A stretch of DNA of 64,000 bases, from contig CM035152.1 of NCBI GenBank assembly GCA_020205615.1, forward strand, positions 119,944,043 to 120,008,042, read 5' to 3'. The position numbers and the translations under genes were made by a program. Below, in pieces: positions 35,376 through 48,461 of this stretch. The notes beneath the pieces were generated by a model. The model saw only the letters and a program-made list of their open reading frames with translations. It had not been told where the DNA came from and did no database searches. This DNA is from Panax quinquefolius (Eukaryota; Streptophyta; Magnoliopsida; Apiales; Araliaceae). How positions within the stretch are numbered: position 1 is the first letter of the stretch; every line of letters starts with the position of its first letter.

Positions 35376-35914
35376 CGAGATGTATATTGATTGTTGTTAC
35401 GGGGATAAAAGATGATGATGAACTTTTAAATTCATACATAGAAGATAGTAGTTTGCATTCTCTACTTAACTCTTCTAATGAATTATTATTTCATTGCGAA
35501 TATTGATTGAAAATTTGTTGTCTATTGTATTTCTATTAAATTTTTCCTGTTGAAGACTAACGATAATTTGTTGTATATTATCTTAGTCATAATATTCTTT
35601 CTTGAGCTAGTTGAGCTCACCCTTTTCCTTTTGTTCCATTCTTCTCGGGGAGGCGAGAATATAGCGAGTACGAGTCGGGGTATGGAATGAAGGTTTTAGA
35701 AAGGATTGTTTAGTAGTCCTCACCATTTTTTGTAAAATAATGTATCAATAAATGTGATGAGGATTTATGTGAGTATAAATATTGTCACAGAAGATAATAT
35801 TTGTATTTAAACTCACAGATTTCTTGTTGTAATAATAAAGTTGTAGTTGTTTACATACCATGTATTGACAACTTTCGGAATGGGTGATGTATACCTATTT
35901 TGGGGCGTCACGGT

Positions 35915-35926
35915 TGGTATCGAGCT
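35915..35926 (+). promoter_or_regulatory. Primer binding site of C
   Basis: TGGTATCGAGCT, one change from the TGGTATCAAAGC sites of A and E, placed 3 bp after the LTR. Confidence 0.75.
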
Positions 35927-36014
35927 TAGGGATATGATCTGCGGCGGAGATCGGGGAATAGAACTAGGAGGGAGAGCGAGTAAATCCTTCGCTAGTGTGT
36001 CCTACTAAGCTTAT

Positions 36015-37250
36015 TTGTTAGTTGAGTGGTCGTATATAGGGATATTATGTGATATATTGATTTCCTTAATTAACCCTTGTTTTATGGCGATGTTTGAGAA
36101 TGTCGTTGAGAATATTAACGATGGAGTAAATGAGGCCGTGGAGATGCTTTGTACTTTACAGCAACGAGGAGAACGTCTGCAGTCAGTGGCAATGTTCCTC
36201 TGTGAACAACACCATTGGCGGATGATGAGCGAGGGATGTTTAGAAGTTTTTGCGGTTCATGCAAAAATCAGACGAGGAGACTTCGTGTTCAAAATCTGAG
36301 GAGAAATGATAGCAATTCACGGGTTGTCACACCAAGCGATTCAAAGAGTTGGGACCACGAAATTTAAGGAAAAGCGGATCCGATCATGGCGGAAACATGG
36401 GTCAAACAAATTACCAAGATATTCGATGTCTTGGGATGCGGAGAAACGAAGGTTCCATTCGCCACCTTTATGTTAGTGGCGAAGCGAGACTCTTGGTGGG
36501 GAGTGCATGAAGCGTACCCATCGGTACTTTTCGGCATGTCTTGGGAGGCGTTTGAGAGACTATTTAATGACAAATACTTTCACGAAAGTGTTAAATCGTA
36601 TGAAGGAAGTGGAGTTCATCAGATTAGAGCAAAACAACATGGCGGTGTCTCGATGCGAGGCAAAGTTTGCGAGTTATCGAGTTTGCACCTCATTTGGTGG
36701 AGAATGAGGAGCGTATGGCGCGGATGTTTCTTAGAGGTTTGAAACCCGGATATCGTCGATATCTCATTTCTCATAAACTTTCTCTTTATTGAGATGTTGT
36801 AAATGAGGCTCAATTATTAGAAGCGAGATAACGAGTACGCAGTGTTGAGGACCATAACCGAGGATCGTACCGAGAGATGGCGATCAGCGAATAATGATAA
36901 CTGCGGAAAAAGAAGCAGACGGACGAAAATGGTAACCACTGGTGGTAATCATAGTCGTGAAAATAGAAGAAGCGAGTCGGGAGGAGATTTTAAAAGAGGA
37001 GATTTAACAACGACTATGTGAAGACGCAGCGGTCTTACGGCGACAAGCGGTTCTAAGGAGGAGAAGCGACCACCGATCATATCTTCTACAAATCACGGAA
37101 AAGAGGGACATATCGATCCAAAGCGCCTGACGATTCAAGGTATGCTATAGTTGTGGAAAGGAAGGACATATCGCTTTCGAGATTATGCGATAGCGAAACC
37201 TAGTTCAATGGGGAGGCGGTGACTCGAAAAGATGTCGAGAAAAGTCAAAG
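36015..37250 (+). pseudogene. gag: Element C gag, frameshifted
   Basis: Starts at an ATG region near 36084 and is readable in pieces: 36015-36299, then 36386-36742 containing the capsid-type block AETWVKQITKIFDVLG and the RDSWWG/SWEAFERLFNDKYF motifs of Retrotrans_gag. Further decayed coding runs to a zinc knuckle CYSCGKEGHIA at about 37143-37175, whose last cysteine is out of frame. Gag would build the particle and bind RNA. At least five frame changes occur over 1.2 kb. Confidence 0.75.
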
Positions 37251-37259
37251 TCAACGATT

Positions 37260-37830
37260 AGGGAAGAAGCGTTTGTTGTGGTTGGTCATAATCGAGAGAA
37301 CCCAAACGAGGTGATCACGGGTAAGCTATTTATAAATTCTTGCGAAGTTTATACCTTACTTGTCTGGTCTTTACCCATTCATTTATCTCTCCTGCGTGTG
37401 CTCAACGTTTAAACTTGACTCAGGAGAAATTAGACTTTGACCTATCTGTGGAAACTCAGTTAGGAGAAACTTTCATCACATCCATTTGTTTATAAATTTG
37501 TTTGATTCAAGTTGGCACCATCACCTTACACATTGACCTTATCTCTTTAAAGATACTTGCTTTTGATGTGATTTTAGGGATTGATTGGTTAACTTCTCAT
37601 CATGCCAAAATTGATTGTTTTAAATGAGGTTGTTAGTTTTCATATTCTAACCAACTTTGTTATGCAATTCAAGCAACTAAACCATTAAAATCAATCAACG
37701 TCATATCTAATCATAAAAGCTATTCGTTTATTGAAAAGCGGATGTCGAGCTTTCTTAGCCCATGTTATGGATTTGAATAAAGACACGTCAAATTTGAATA
37801 ATATTCACATTGTTATTGACTTTCTGACGT
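37260..37830 (+). pseudogene. Element C protease, active-site codons lost
   Basis: Downstream landmarks of a gypsy retropepsin are clear (DVILGIDWLTSHHAKIDC near 37568-37620, and PACAQRLNL near 37390). At the position where the Asp-Ser/Thr-Gly catalytic codons belong, around 37350-37370, short deletions leave no readable motif. Confidence 0.65.
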
Positions 37831-38640
37831 ATTTCTGAAGAACTTCCGGTCTACCCCGAGCGTGAAGTTGAATTCTTTATTGATCTTGAACTGGTACAAA
37901 GCCCATTTCTAAAACCCCATATCGAATGGCTCTATTGAACTTGAGGAGTTAAAGGTCCAACTACGAGGAATTGTTGGACATCGGTTTCATTAAATCTAGT
38001 ACATCTCCTTGGGGTGCTCTGTTTTATTTGTAAAAAGAAAGACGGGGTATGCGACTTTGTATTGACTATCGGGAATTGAACCATGTCACCATCAAGAATA
38101 GGTATCCTCTACCTCGTATTGATGACTTGTTTGACCCGATTCTGAGGGGCACAATTCTTTTCAAAAATCGATCTTAGATTACGGATATCATCATTTGAAA
38201 ATTAGAACGGAAGATATTCAAAGGCGCCTTGAAACTTCGGTATGGGCATTATGAATTCTTAGTCATGTCTTCTCGGACTAACTAATGCTCCTGCGACTTT
38301 CATGGATATGATGAGCCGAGTATTCAAGGAATATTTGGATCGATTCGTTGTTGTCTTTATTGATGACATCCTTATATATTCAAAAGTCGTGAAGATCATG
38401 AGCACCATTTGAAATTGGTACTCGAAAGGCTTCGTGAAAACCAACTATATGCCAAATTGAAGAAATGCGAGTTACGGCTTGAGGAAGTAGCCTTTCTTGG
38501 GCATGTGGTGTCAAAACATGGAGTATCTGTTGATCCGTGAAGATTGAAGCAATCTGAAAGTTAGAACAACCAAAAGTCGGTGGTGAAATCGTAGCTTTTT
38601 GGGCTTAGGCTGGTTATTATCGGAGATTCGTGGAAGGGTT
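37831..38640 (+). pseudogene. Element C reverse transcriptase, frameshifted
   Basis: The block [20 protein letters not shown] begins near 38050, followed by the LFDPI-type motif, then [14 protein letters not shown] with FIDD at 38356-38367 and the thumb/connection region [16 protein letters not shown] near 38470-38515. All the gypsy RT landmarks are in order, with at least four indels between them. Confidence 0.85.
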
Positions 38641-39150
38641 TTCTCGAATCGCTACTCCATTAACTTCGGCTAACTCGAAAGGATACAAAATTAGTTTGGA
38701 GCGAAGAATCGCGAGAAAAGTTTCCAAGAGCTTAAGAGGAGACTTATTTGGCTTTTTCTAACAATACCATCTGGTTGGGATGGATTTGTTATCTCTGATG
38801 ATTGAGGCAAAGGGTTAGGATGTGTTCTCATGCAGGCGTGGGAAAGTCATAGCTTTATGCCTCATGACAACTTAAAGAGTATGAGAGGAATTATCCTACT
38901 CATGATCTAGAGTTAGCGGCCCGATCGTTTTCAGCTTAAAGATATGGAGCACTATCTATATGGGGAGAAAGTGGAGATATATTGGACCATAAAAAGCCTT
39001 AAATATTTCTTCACTCAAAAGAACTCAACATCTGGCGGCGACGTTGGCTCGAGCTATTGAAAGACTACGACCACACTATTGATACCATCACGGTAAGCGA
39101 GCGTGGTAGGTGGCGCATTGAGTAGAAGATCATATCTTGAGGAGCGAGTG
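38641..39150 (+). pseudogene. Element C RNase H, frameshifted
   Basis: Remnants of the chromovirus RNase H: the F(V)ISDD-type start near 38780, LGCVLMQ, then the [12 protein letters not shown] motif (38895-38920) and [14 protein letters not shown] text near 38985. No single frame carries more than a short part. Confidence 0.7.
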
Positions 39151-40340
39151 CGATGATGTCAAGTATCTGGCGTAGAGCCAACTTTAATAGAAAAAGTTAA
39201 GGTTGCTCGAGCCAGGCCGGGAATGTCGTATGTATGAAGAAGAAAGTACAAGAAGGAGCTATTAGGGCGAGAATTGATGAAGAAGGAATACTTGAGTCCA
39301 CTCTGAGACTTTGTGTTCCTAACGACTACGATTTGAAGTACAAGATTATGATGGAGGCACCTGATACACCATTTGCAATCCATCCTGGAAGTACTAAAAT
39401 GTATCGTGATCTTGACATACATTTTGGTGGAATAATATGAAGAGAGAGATTGCAAAGTTTATCTCGATGTGTTTAACTTGCCCAGCGTGTAAAGGCGGAG
39501 CATCTAGTACCTAAGGGTCCATTGCAACCACTTGAGATTTGGAATGGAAGTGGGAACACATTACCATGGATTTAGTTTCTGGGTCTTCCTACGGTTTCTC
39601 AAGGCATCAATCTATTTGGGTTATTGTTGATAGATTAACCAAGTCTGCTCATTTCTTGCCGATCACGGAGACTTATTCACTTGAGCGTCTTGCTAGTATG
39701 TGCGTAAATGAGATTGTGAGGTTGCATGGCATGCTGTATCCATAGTTTGGATCGTGACCCAAGATTCACTTCAAGATTTTGGGTTAGCTTGCAAAAAGCT
39801 ATGGAGCGCAGTTTGCGATTTAGTTGACATACCATCCCCAAGCAGACGGACAATCGAGAGGACTATTCAAACTCTTGAAGATTTATTAAGACTCTGTGTC
39901 CTGACTTCAAAGGTAGTTAGGATAAGTATTTACCATTGGTGGAATTCTCCTACAACAACGAGTTATCGAGCGAAGTATAGGTGTGGCTCCATTGAAGCAT
40001 TATATGGGCCGAAAATGTCGTTCTCGATATGTTGGGATGAGGTGGGTGAAGCAACATTGTTGGGACCCGAGTTAATACGTATGACTCTACCGAAAAGATC
40101 CAAATGATTCGACAAGCGTATACAAACGGCTCAAAGATCGACAAAAAGAGTTATGCGGATCTTCATCGAAAGGGCGTGGAATTTAATGTGAGGGGATCAT
40201 GTATTGTTGCGAGTTGCTCCATGGAAGGGAGTTACAAGATTTGGGAAGAGAGAAAAGCTCGATCCACGATTTATTGGTCCATTTCAAATTCTTGACCAAG
40301 GTAGGAAATGTAGCCTATAGACTTGCGTTACCTCAAAGTA
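39151..40340 (+). pseudogene. Element C integrase, frameshifted
   Basis: The zinc-binding part is readable at 39234-39440 with AIHPGSTKMYRDL. The catalytic core begins at 39539 with WEHITMDLVSG and VDRLTKSAHFLPI, giving the first catalytic Asp. The second Asp region lies around 39750-39850 and the C-terminal integrase domain runs through 40110-40340. Frame changes occur every 200-300 bp. Confidence 0.8.
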
Positions 40341-40640
40341 TGTCTACGTGTTCATAATGTGTTTCACATATCATACTTAAATAAATATGTGAAAGACCCG
40401 AACCACGTTATTGAGTTAGAACCGGGACGAGATAGCAGAAGACTTAACGTATGAGGAGATACCTATCAAGATCTTGGATAGGAAGGAGCATGTCCTACTG
40501 CTATGAAAGGTCATACCACAAGTTAAAGTTTTGTGGAGGAATCATCTTATAGAGAAATGACACAGGGAATTGAAAGCGGAAATGAAAGCGAGGTATCCTC
40601 ACCTTTTGAAACACCCGAATACGTCACGTCGATTTCGAGG
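40341..40640 (+). pseudogene. Element C chromodomain-like tail
   Basis: Readable as DLTYEEIPIKILDRKEHVL, then VKVLWRNHLIEK, then MKARYPHLL, with a TGA after the WRNH motif. This tail typifies Tekay/Del chromoviruses and is thought to direct integration to heterochromatin. It is followed by FEDEIS-type text and the polypurine tract. Confidence 0.75.
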
Positions 40641-40647
40641 ACGAAAT

Positions 40648-40664
40648 TTCATAAGGAGGGAGGT
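40648..40664 (+). promoter_or_regulatory. Polypurine tract of C
   Basis: ATAAGGAGGGAGGT immediately before the 3' LTR, nearly the same as in A (61480-61493). Confidence 0.8.
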
Positions 40665-43365
40665 TGTAAGACCCCAAAATTTTTTAAATAAAAGGAATTT
40701 CTTTTATTTATTATTTTGAAATAGTAAGGGTTGATTTGATTAATGTGGATAGTTAAGGGTTAAATCATAAATATTTCAAAATAAGCAAGTGGTTATAAAA
40801 TATTCATTTTTGTCGGGGAATATTAGTTTGGTCGTGGAATATTAAATGCTTTATCAGGAATATTAAATGCTGCCAGTAGCGACCGTGTGTGGGCCCCATA
40901 ACTTGAAAGCGATTGGATGAAGAAAGCGACAAATATAAGTTGGTTAAAAATAACGAGCGTAGTTATTCACAGAAGTAAAATTGTTGGAATACCCGGTGGT
41001 TAAAATCTGATGTCTGGCGTGGTTGCTGCGTGAGCTTACCGGTATTACGCAGAAATTGTTGAATTATTGATCCTTACGTGAAGAGGCACTACTCGATAAT
41101 TTTCCACGATGAATTCTTTATTCAATATTTTATTTTATTGATTCAATAATTCTGCGTTGATATTTTATATTATTCTTTGTTCAATAATTGTCACTTTGCA
41201 CATTATCTCCATTATCGGATCAATAATTCATATTATTTGAATAATATTATTAGATAGCATTATTGGCGATGTCTAGAAAGTTACATCGAGGAGAGGTTTG
41301 GTCACCTAATTGCGCATGCAAGATGAGGAGAAATCCTTATCGGAAGCCCCTCTTTCTGAGGCGGCTGGTTGTCATAAATGTGATTACATAATATTATTTG
41401 TGAATAATTAATTATTGATTCATATGATAAAGAAATATTTATTTTATGTGGATATAAATGATGGATTTATTTATGTGGTTATAAATGAAGAAATTAATGT
41501 TGAGGTGTTTTATCGGTAATTTTGTCGGAATGGAGGTATTAAAAATCAAATCGGGGTTTTTCACGATGTATTGTGTGACTTATAATTTTTAATCCGACCG
41601 TTGGATCGTTGTAATTTTTGGATATGTTATACATACATAAGTTGAGTATATGTCCACAAATTTTGAGCCGTTAAAAATGAACGAATGATTTGTTATGAAT
41701 TTTAAGAGGTGGTGATTAGGAAATTAGGGTTATAATTGATTTTGGTGGAAAATTCTAGAATTGAGTGGGCCCCACTTGTGGTTGGTGAAAAAATGTGCTG
41801 AATTTTATTTCAAATGTGGTGGGTGGCAATAGTAGCAGGTAAAGCCATCAGGTAGCAGGTCAAGTCTGCTTCGGCGTGCTAACATTTTCCTATAAATAGA
41901 GGGCTAAGTTAGAATTGAAAATCACACCAGAAACAAAGTTTTCTCTCTTTCTCTCTCTATATTATTGAGCGTATTTGTGAGTATTTAGATACTTTGAGAG
42001 TTCTTTGTTGATACAAGTTTCATTCGGCATCACTTGAGCCTTTCCTTAAAATCTTGATTCTTTGAGGTAAGGGATATTATTTTTTTTCGTAATGATATTA
42101 TTTCTTGATATCATTATGTTGAAATGTTGATCTGAAGTTTTATCAAATTTGGAACTTTTTCATGTCGGGGTTTACTATTCATGAGTTACTATTCACGAGT
42201 TACTATTCATGAGTTACTATTCACGATTCTTATTCACGAGTACTATTAATGAAGCGTGAAGATGTTTTTTGTTGAATTTCTATCTTTTGGTGTGGATTTA
42301 CTATTCATGTATACGGTCTTATTCACGTATCTGACACTTTATTCACGTATCTGGCACTATTCACGTGTCTGGCACTATTCACCAAAAATAAAATTTCTTC
42401 TTTTTTTGTCCAAAACATCTATTTTGGATACTAGCTTTGATTGTATCCATGTTTTGATCATTCTTGAATTTTACACCACTTGTGATTATTTTGAGGTATT
42501 GTTGGACATGGATAAAACAAAGTCTGAATCCTTAATCCTTAATCCTTGTCATTTTGTTTCCTTTGGATTAGTTTCTTTAAAATATTTTTCATCATCCTCG
42601 GTCTTAAATGATGATATTATTGAATATCTTTGGCTTTGTAGTGCAAGAAGATGAATGATTTCTGAAGAATATCTTTGGCTTTGTGGTGCAAAAGATGAGC
42701 AGTGTTGAGATGAACATGGCCGGTGATTAATATCTTTGGCACATGTAGTGCAAAGATGAGCAGTGTTTAAATGAACATGACCAATCGATGAATATCTTTG
42801 GCTGTGGTGCAAAGATGAATATTTGATTCGGATGTATATTGATTGTTATTCTGAGGGATAAAAGATAGATGATGAACTTTTAAATTCATACATAGAAGAT
42901 AGTAGTTTTGCATTCTCTACTTAACTCTTCTAATGAATTATTATTTCATTGCGAATATTGATTGAAAATTTGTTGTCTATTGTATTCTATTAAATTTTTC
43001 CTGTTGAAGACTAACGATAATTTGTTGTATATTATCTTAGTCGTAATATTCTTCTTCTTGAACTAGTTGAGCTCACCCTTTTCCTTTTGTTCCATTCTTC
43101 TCGGGGAGGCGAGAATATAAGCGAGTGCAGTCGAATTATGGAATGAAGGTTTTAGAAAGGATTGTTTAGTAGTCCTCACCATTTTGTAAAATAATGTATC
43201 GATAAATGTGATGAGGATTTATGTGAGTATAAATATTATGCAGAAGATAATATTTGTATTTAAACTCACAGTTTTCTTTGTTGTAATAATAAAGTTGTAG
43301 TTGTTTACATACCATGTATTGACAACTCAGAATGGGTGATGTATACCTATTTTGGGGGCGTCACA
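40665..43365 (+). repeat. 3' LTR of C
   Basis: TGTAAGACCCC...GGCGTCACA with TATAAATAG (41891-41899), donor-like GT at 42067, TATTCACG block 42165-42385 and hairpin array 42620-42825. Long runs (for example about 150 bp near 41385-41550) are identical to the 5' LTR, separated by dense clusters of mismatches and indels. Confidence 0.95.
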
Positions 43366-43370
43366 TTAGA

Positions 43371-45675
43371 AAACTTTCCTGATAAGCCTGCTACAATTAA
43401 CGCTCTTTCACATAACCTAATCACATGTGTCTCGTTAATCACCATTCATACACAATCTAGTTTAAAGTAAAAGGGTCTCCTATTGGATATGCTATAAACA
43501 TCATAATAGAATATATTTAGAAAATATATGCCACCCATTTTAGATATCATAGGCAGCCCAAAATGTAACTTAAAAATGCCCAAACATAACAGCTTTTTAC
43601 ATTTTTTTTCTCAGCTTTACCATACCTCGCTAAAACAGTCATAACTAATTCGTTTTAAAACATTTTTGAGCGATTCTTGCTCCCTCGGGAATCTAACTTC
43701 TGGGTCTACAACTTTTGTTCATGGACCATCTTCAAATTCCAAGCACAAAATTCCAGAAAATCCGTGCAAGGAGACTGTTCCGAATTTGTTGGACAGATTT
43801 GACGCAACTACTTTGAAAAGTCATAACTCCTTGCTCCGAAGTCGGAATTAGTCCGTTCTGGAGTCTATGGAAAGCTTATTCAGTATACTATAATAACCCA
43901 AAAGCCCAAAATTTTCTGGAAACTGTAGCTAGCCTCGAATTTGTCCTTAGGGTCAGTAGTTCACAATTTTTTTCGGTTTCTAACATTTTTATTTCGCGAC
44001 CTTACGATTTTCATATCTCACTCAATATAGCTTAGATCCGAATGAAATTTGGACATGTTATACCTCATGCTACATACTATTTTACAAAATTATTACATGC
44101 AACAAATGGATTATCTAAGACATGATTTCGAGTGACCAAAACTCCTGAAAAATCATGCAAACTAGTTTAACCTAACTTTTGAGAAAATCATGATTTTGAT
44201 TATAGCATGCATGGGTTTGATTCCTATTATCCAGACCACTTCTAATAACATATATATACATGTTACAACAACTCATTTATCTAACTTTTCATGTTTTGAT
44301 CAAATTAGCAACTAAGAGACATAATATCAAACACTTAGCATGCATGGCAAAACTCTTTGGATTTTTAAAGCATACATGACATGATTTGTTCAGAACTTAT
44401 GTTCTTATTACACCATAACAAATAGACCACAATTACACAACATCACATACTCCAAAACAAACCATTTATAAAGGTCTCCTATGTATATTCTCTTATAGTT
44501 TTGGAAGAACAAAGAGAATGGGTTCATAGCTTACCTCTTTGGCGAATTCTTCTTGATTGGAGCTTGATAACCACCCTCCTTGCTTGCAAGATTCTCCAGA
44601 ATTCGTAGCCCACCTTGAACCACTCTCAAACTCTCAGTATTTTCTTCTCTTTTCTCTATTATTGCTCTCTTAGTTGTATTTTATCAAAGTAAAGAAATGT
44701 TTGAGTTGGGTGTATATGTATATATGTTAATAGGGCTGATGTCTCCAGTCTTTTCATCTCTCAAAACATCAGTTACAAGCATATTCATCATACTTTAATT
44801 TAGTTATGGGGTGAGGAGTTAGGAACATGAAAAAGTTTGCTTATTATGTTTAAGGAATTATCACCTTTCTTCCTCCTTATTGCTATATACGTATATACTC
44901 TCCCTTCTTGTCCCATATTATGTGTCACAAGACCACCCCCCCCCAGCTGCTGTCCAATTAAACAAATGCATTATAATGTTATTTTAATCATTTAAATACC
45001 GATTTTGACCATTTTGCCCTCCGTAGCCACACATGTCGATACTTATATCGATTCCTACTAAAGTCGACGTCCCGGACGTCATGGAACTCTCCGTTTTGTC
45101 AAACTCAACTTCAAAATTCGTAGTTGACAATTCGTCGCTCCAAAGTGTGTTTGGGCTAAATTGAAGATAATATTATATCTAATAAAGTTCCAAGAGAAAA
45201 GATTTGACTGTATGTGATATTTTACGTCATGAAACTTCCAAGTCCATATATCTATAAATAAGAGCATTGTAAAAGAGAATGGTGGATATATAAAAATATT
45301 ATGAGGCATGTCTCATTTTCGTGACACATTTAAAAATATTATGAGACATGTCTCATTTTCGTGACACATTTTCGTGGTTACAGTCTATCCTGCTTAATTT
45401 TGATGTTTCAGACTCAAATACGCAGACCGCGTCTCTAAATTCCGCTCCAAACTCAAACTCATATTTGTAAGTCATCCCACGAAATTAATTGTAATTAATT
45501 CCATCCTTAACCAATTTAAATAATTGGCTAACTTAAATAACCATTAATATGCATCTTATCACATAACATATAATAAAAATAAATAATTCATCTAAAAATA
45601 ATTGTCACATAAGAATTTCATATAAGTTTGTTTATTGAAATTGTTTAATTACATGGAAAAATCTAGGATATTACA
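43371..45675 (-). repeat. Left (3') LTR of B, continuation after C
   Basis: Collinear with 56263-58536. On the minus strand it starts TGTAATATCCTAG at 45675. Contains a C-rich run (44937-44944) that is shorter in the other copy, and a 40-bp tandem repeat (45291-45370). Confidence 0.92.
45291..45370. repeat. 40-bp tandem repeat with 16-bp palindrome, B left LTR
   Basis: Two units start at 45291 and 45331. The second contains the perfect palindrome ATGAGACATGTCTCAT (45341-45356); the first has one mismatch. The same structure is in the right LTR at 58151-58230. It lies about 600 bp upstream of the presumed LTR promoter. Confidence 0.85.
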
Positions 45676-45687
45676 TTCACCTCCCTT
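45676..45687 (-). promoter_or_regulatory. Polypurine tract of B
   Basis: Minus-strand AAGGGAGGTGAA directly before the TGTAATATCC start of the 3' LTR. Confidence 0.8.
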
Positions 45688-45718
45688 ATAAGGATTCAGT
45701 CTCCGGAATCATTACACA

Positions 45719-46249
45719 TCAAGCAAACAGATTAGGGTAGTTTTTCATCATTTTTTCCTCGAGTTCCCACGTAGCCTCCTCGGCATTGTGGTTCCTCCAT
45801 ACTACCTTAACAGATGGTATTATTTTACTTCTTAACACTTGTTCTTTTCTATCAATTATCTGCATTGGAACCTCTTCGTAAGTTAAGTCTTTTTCGAACT
45901 GAATAGGTTCAAACTCTATAACATGCTTGTAGTCCTGCTTATATAGTCTTAAGACTGAAATGAGGAATACGTTGTGTATATGTTCTAGCTTTGGAGGTAA
46001 AGCTATTTCATAAGCTACCTCACCGACTCGTCTCAGAACTTCAAAGGGTCCTATGAATCTGGGACTAAGTTTTCCCTTCTTCCGAAATCTCATTTTACCT
46101 TTCCTAGGTGACACTTTCAAAAACACATAAGTGCTGACGTCGAAGTCTCGTTGTTGTTGGTGTTGATCAGCATATTTCTTCTGTCGATCTTGAGCCTCCA
46201 CTAGCCTCGCTCGAATAGTTTTGATCACATCCGCAGTATGCTGTACCAA
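45719..46249 (-). pseudogene. Element B integrase C-terminus and chromodomain
   Basis: An open 176-codon stretch ends at a natural stop just before the polypurine tract. The first half is the integrase C-terminal domain (FIGPFEVLRRVGEVAYEIALP, HNVFLISVLR); the second is the chromodomain-like tail with DLTYEEVPMQIIDRKEQ, VKVVWRNHNAEEATWELEE and YPNLF. Trp and acidic positions match the group II chromodomain of Tekay elements, proposed to bind modified histone H3. This domain itself looks intact; only the upstream junction is broken. Confidence 0.9.
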
Positions 46250-47115
46250 TTCTGGTCCTAGTAGTTGACGTTCTCTACTTCATCCCAAAGATAATGACGT
46301 TCGCATTTCCTTCCATATAAAGCTTCATAAGGTGGCATCCGATGCTTTCGCATGGTAGCCATTGTTGTATGCAAATTCCACCAACGGCGGTGGTCATCCC
46401 AACTCCTTTAAAATCCATCACACATGCTCTCGGCGTATGTCCTCTAACGTTGAATAGTTCTCTCGCTCTTTTTATCTGTTTGAGGATGATACGCGATTCA
46501 ATCTCGATCTCGATTCGCGTTCCATGTGTTCTTGAAAACTTCTCCAAAATTCGGCATTGTGAACCGTGGATCGCGATCGACACAATTTATCTTTGGTACA
46601 CCATGCACGAAATGATCTCTTTGATATAAAGCTTTGCCAACTGATCCAAGGTATATCTGATCTTGATTGGCAAGAAATGCGCTGATTGGGTCAATCGGTC
46701 AACGATCACCCACACTGCATCGTAACCCTTCTGCGTAGTTAGAAGTCTTACCACAAAATCCATCGTGATATGCTCCCACTTCCATTCTGGAATTTCTAAT
46801 GGTTGAAGTAACTCGCTTTCGGTTTACGATGTTCGCGCGCGCTCGACCGCACGTTAAACACTACTTGGCGACGACTGCGACTTCTCTTTTCATATTGGGC
46901 CACCAATAATGTTGACGAAGATCCTGATACATTTTTGTGCTCCCCGGGTGGATTGAGTAACTTGAACTATGAGCTTCCTGTAAGATTTCTTCCTTTAACT
47001 CAGATACCGCTGGCACCCAAATTCTCTCCTCAAATTTTAACAGACCATCACCACCCATGCTGAATTTAAGCTCCTCTCCGTCGAAAATTCTTTTCTTCAT
47101 TTTCTCATTCTTCAT
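46250..47115 (-). pseudogene. Element B integrase zinc-binding and core, frameshifted
   Basis: 46861-47115 is open and holds the HHCC region start (EAHSSSYSIHPGSTKMYQDL, HYWWPNMK). The core from 46860 to 46275 is in at least four frames (WEHITMDFVV-type text near 46770, DRLTQSAHF near 46690). The damage is a series of small indels. Confidence 0.8.
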
Positions 47116-47349
47116 TACTGCCTTGTGCTTCCTTGATCTTGTCCAATAGAGTCGATTTAACCTCCATCTGCGAACAATTTCCCATCGGCTCTCTCGGCCT
47201 CTTTATCTCTAGCTCCAAACCGCCATCTCCTTGATTAACTCCTCCCGAAATTGTATTAGCATTGCCAATCTACCACTGCCCTTTTTGCTTAACGCATCCG
47301 CTACCACGTTCGCTTTCCCCGGATGATACAAAATATTGCAATCGTAATC

Positions 47350-47760
47350 CTTTATTAGCTCCAACCATCTCCTCTACCTCATATTTAACTCCTTTTGCGT
47401 GAAAATATACTTCAGACTTTTATGGTCCGTGTATATTTCACACTTCACACAATATAAATAGTGTCTCCAAATCTTGAGGGCAAATACTACCGCTGCCAAT
47501 TCCAGGTCATGGGTAGGATATCCCTTCTCATAATCTTTCAACTGGTGCGATGCGTATGCAATGACTTTACCATGTTGCATAAGCACATAGCCAAGCCCCT
47601 TGTGTGACGCATCACTGAAAATAACAAAGTCACCTGTATCGTTTGGTAACGACAACACCGGTGCCTCACTCAATCTCTTCTTGAGTTCTCGAAAACTCTC
47701 TTCACACTTCTCAGTCCAGACAAACTTCACCGACTTCTTCGTTAAATTAAATCGATGTTC
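47350..47760 (-). pseudogene. Element B RNase H
   Basis: A 118-codon open stretch (47374-47730) with [18 protein letters not shown], the catalytic [38 protein letters not shown] (catalytic E and D region) and [19 protein letters not shown]. Complete for the core motifs. The link to RT upstream and to integrase downstream is frameshifted. Confidence 0.88.
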
Positions 47761-48400
47761 CTGCTATCTTGAAAAATCTTGAATGAACATTACAGTAGTA
47801 GCCATGATCCTAAGAAACTTCTTACTTGGCTCGGTGTTCTTGGTTGCTCCCAATTGCATCACCGCTTCCACCTTTCTTTGGATCCACGGAGATTCCGTCC
47901 TTATCGATTACGTGACCTAGAAACCGAACCTTCTCCAACCGAACTCGCACTTCGAAAATTTTGCGTATAATTTATCCCTTCTCAACTCCTCCAATACCAA
48001 CCTTAAATGTTCAACATGATCTTCCTGAGTCTTGGAATAGATTAGGATATCATCTATGAACACAACTACTTAATTTATCTAAATCTTTGTTTGAATACAC
48101 GATTCATCATGTCCATAAACGCCGCTTTTGGCGCGTTTGTTAACTCAAACGACATTACCAGAAACTCGTAGTGACCGTAACGAGTTCTGAACGCTGTCTT
48201 AGGTACATCCTCCTTTCTCACCTTCAATTGGTGATACCCTGTCCTCAAATCGATTTTGGAAAAATATTTCGTTCCCTTTAACTGATCAAACAGGTCATCT
48301 ATCCTAGGTAACGGGTACTTGTTCTTGATCGTCACCTTGTTCAGCTCTCGATAATCGATGAACAGTCTCATCGACCCGTCCTTCTTTTTCACAAACAATA
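47761..48400 (-). pseudogene. Element B reverse transcriptase
   Basis: 48075-48398 is open: [48 protein letters not shown] and [11 protein letters not shown]. Then a stop, and FIDDILI is readable at 48040-48060. The thumb/connection part (47780-48000) is shifted. One usual glycine-leucine after MSF reads EL. Confidence 0.88.
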
Positions 48401-48461
48401 CTGGTGCTCCCTAAGGAGACACACTCGGTTGAATATACTTCCTATCCAATAATTCTTGCAA

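Larger units (their letters stand above)
33220..35912 (+). repeat. 5' LTR of C
   Basis: TGTAAGACCCC start. The last two bases are CG instead of CA. TATAAATAG at 34445-34453, donor-like GAG|GTAAGGG (GT at 34616), TATTCACG tandem block 34720-34935, hairpin-motif array 35165-35375. The usual CAG of the acceptor region near 35645 reads CGG. Confidence 0.95.
33220..43365 (+). mobile_element. Element C: Tekay-type gypsy inserted in B's left LTR
   Basis: 10,146 bp with LTRs of 2693 bp (33220-35912) and 2701 bp (40665-43365) and a perfect target duplication TTAGA (33215-33219, 43366-43370). The intact target is in B's right LTR at about 56258-56270. The interior carries gag, protease, RT, RNase H, integrase and a chromodomain tail in the order of Tekay elements, but almost every domain is cut by small indels. 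As the most deeply nested insertion in this nest it should be young, so the amount of frame damage is surprising (see findings). Confidence 0.95.
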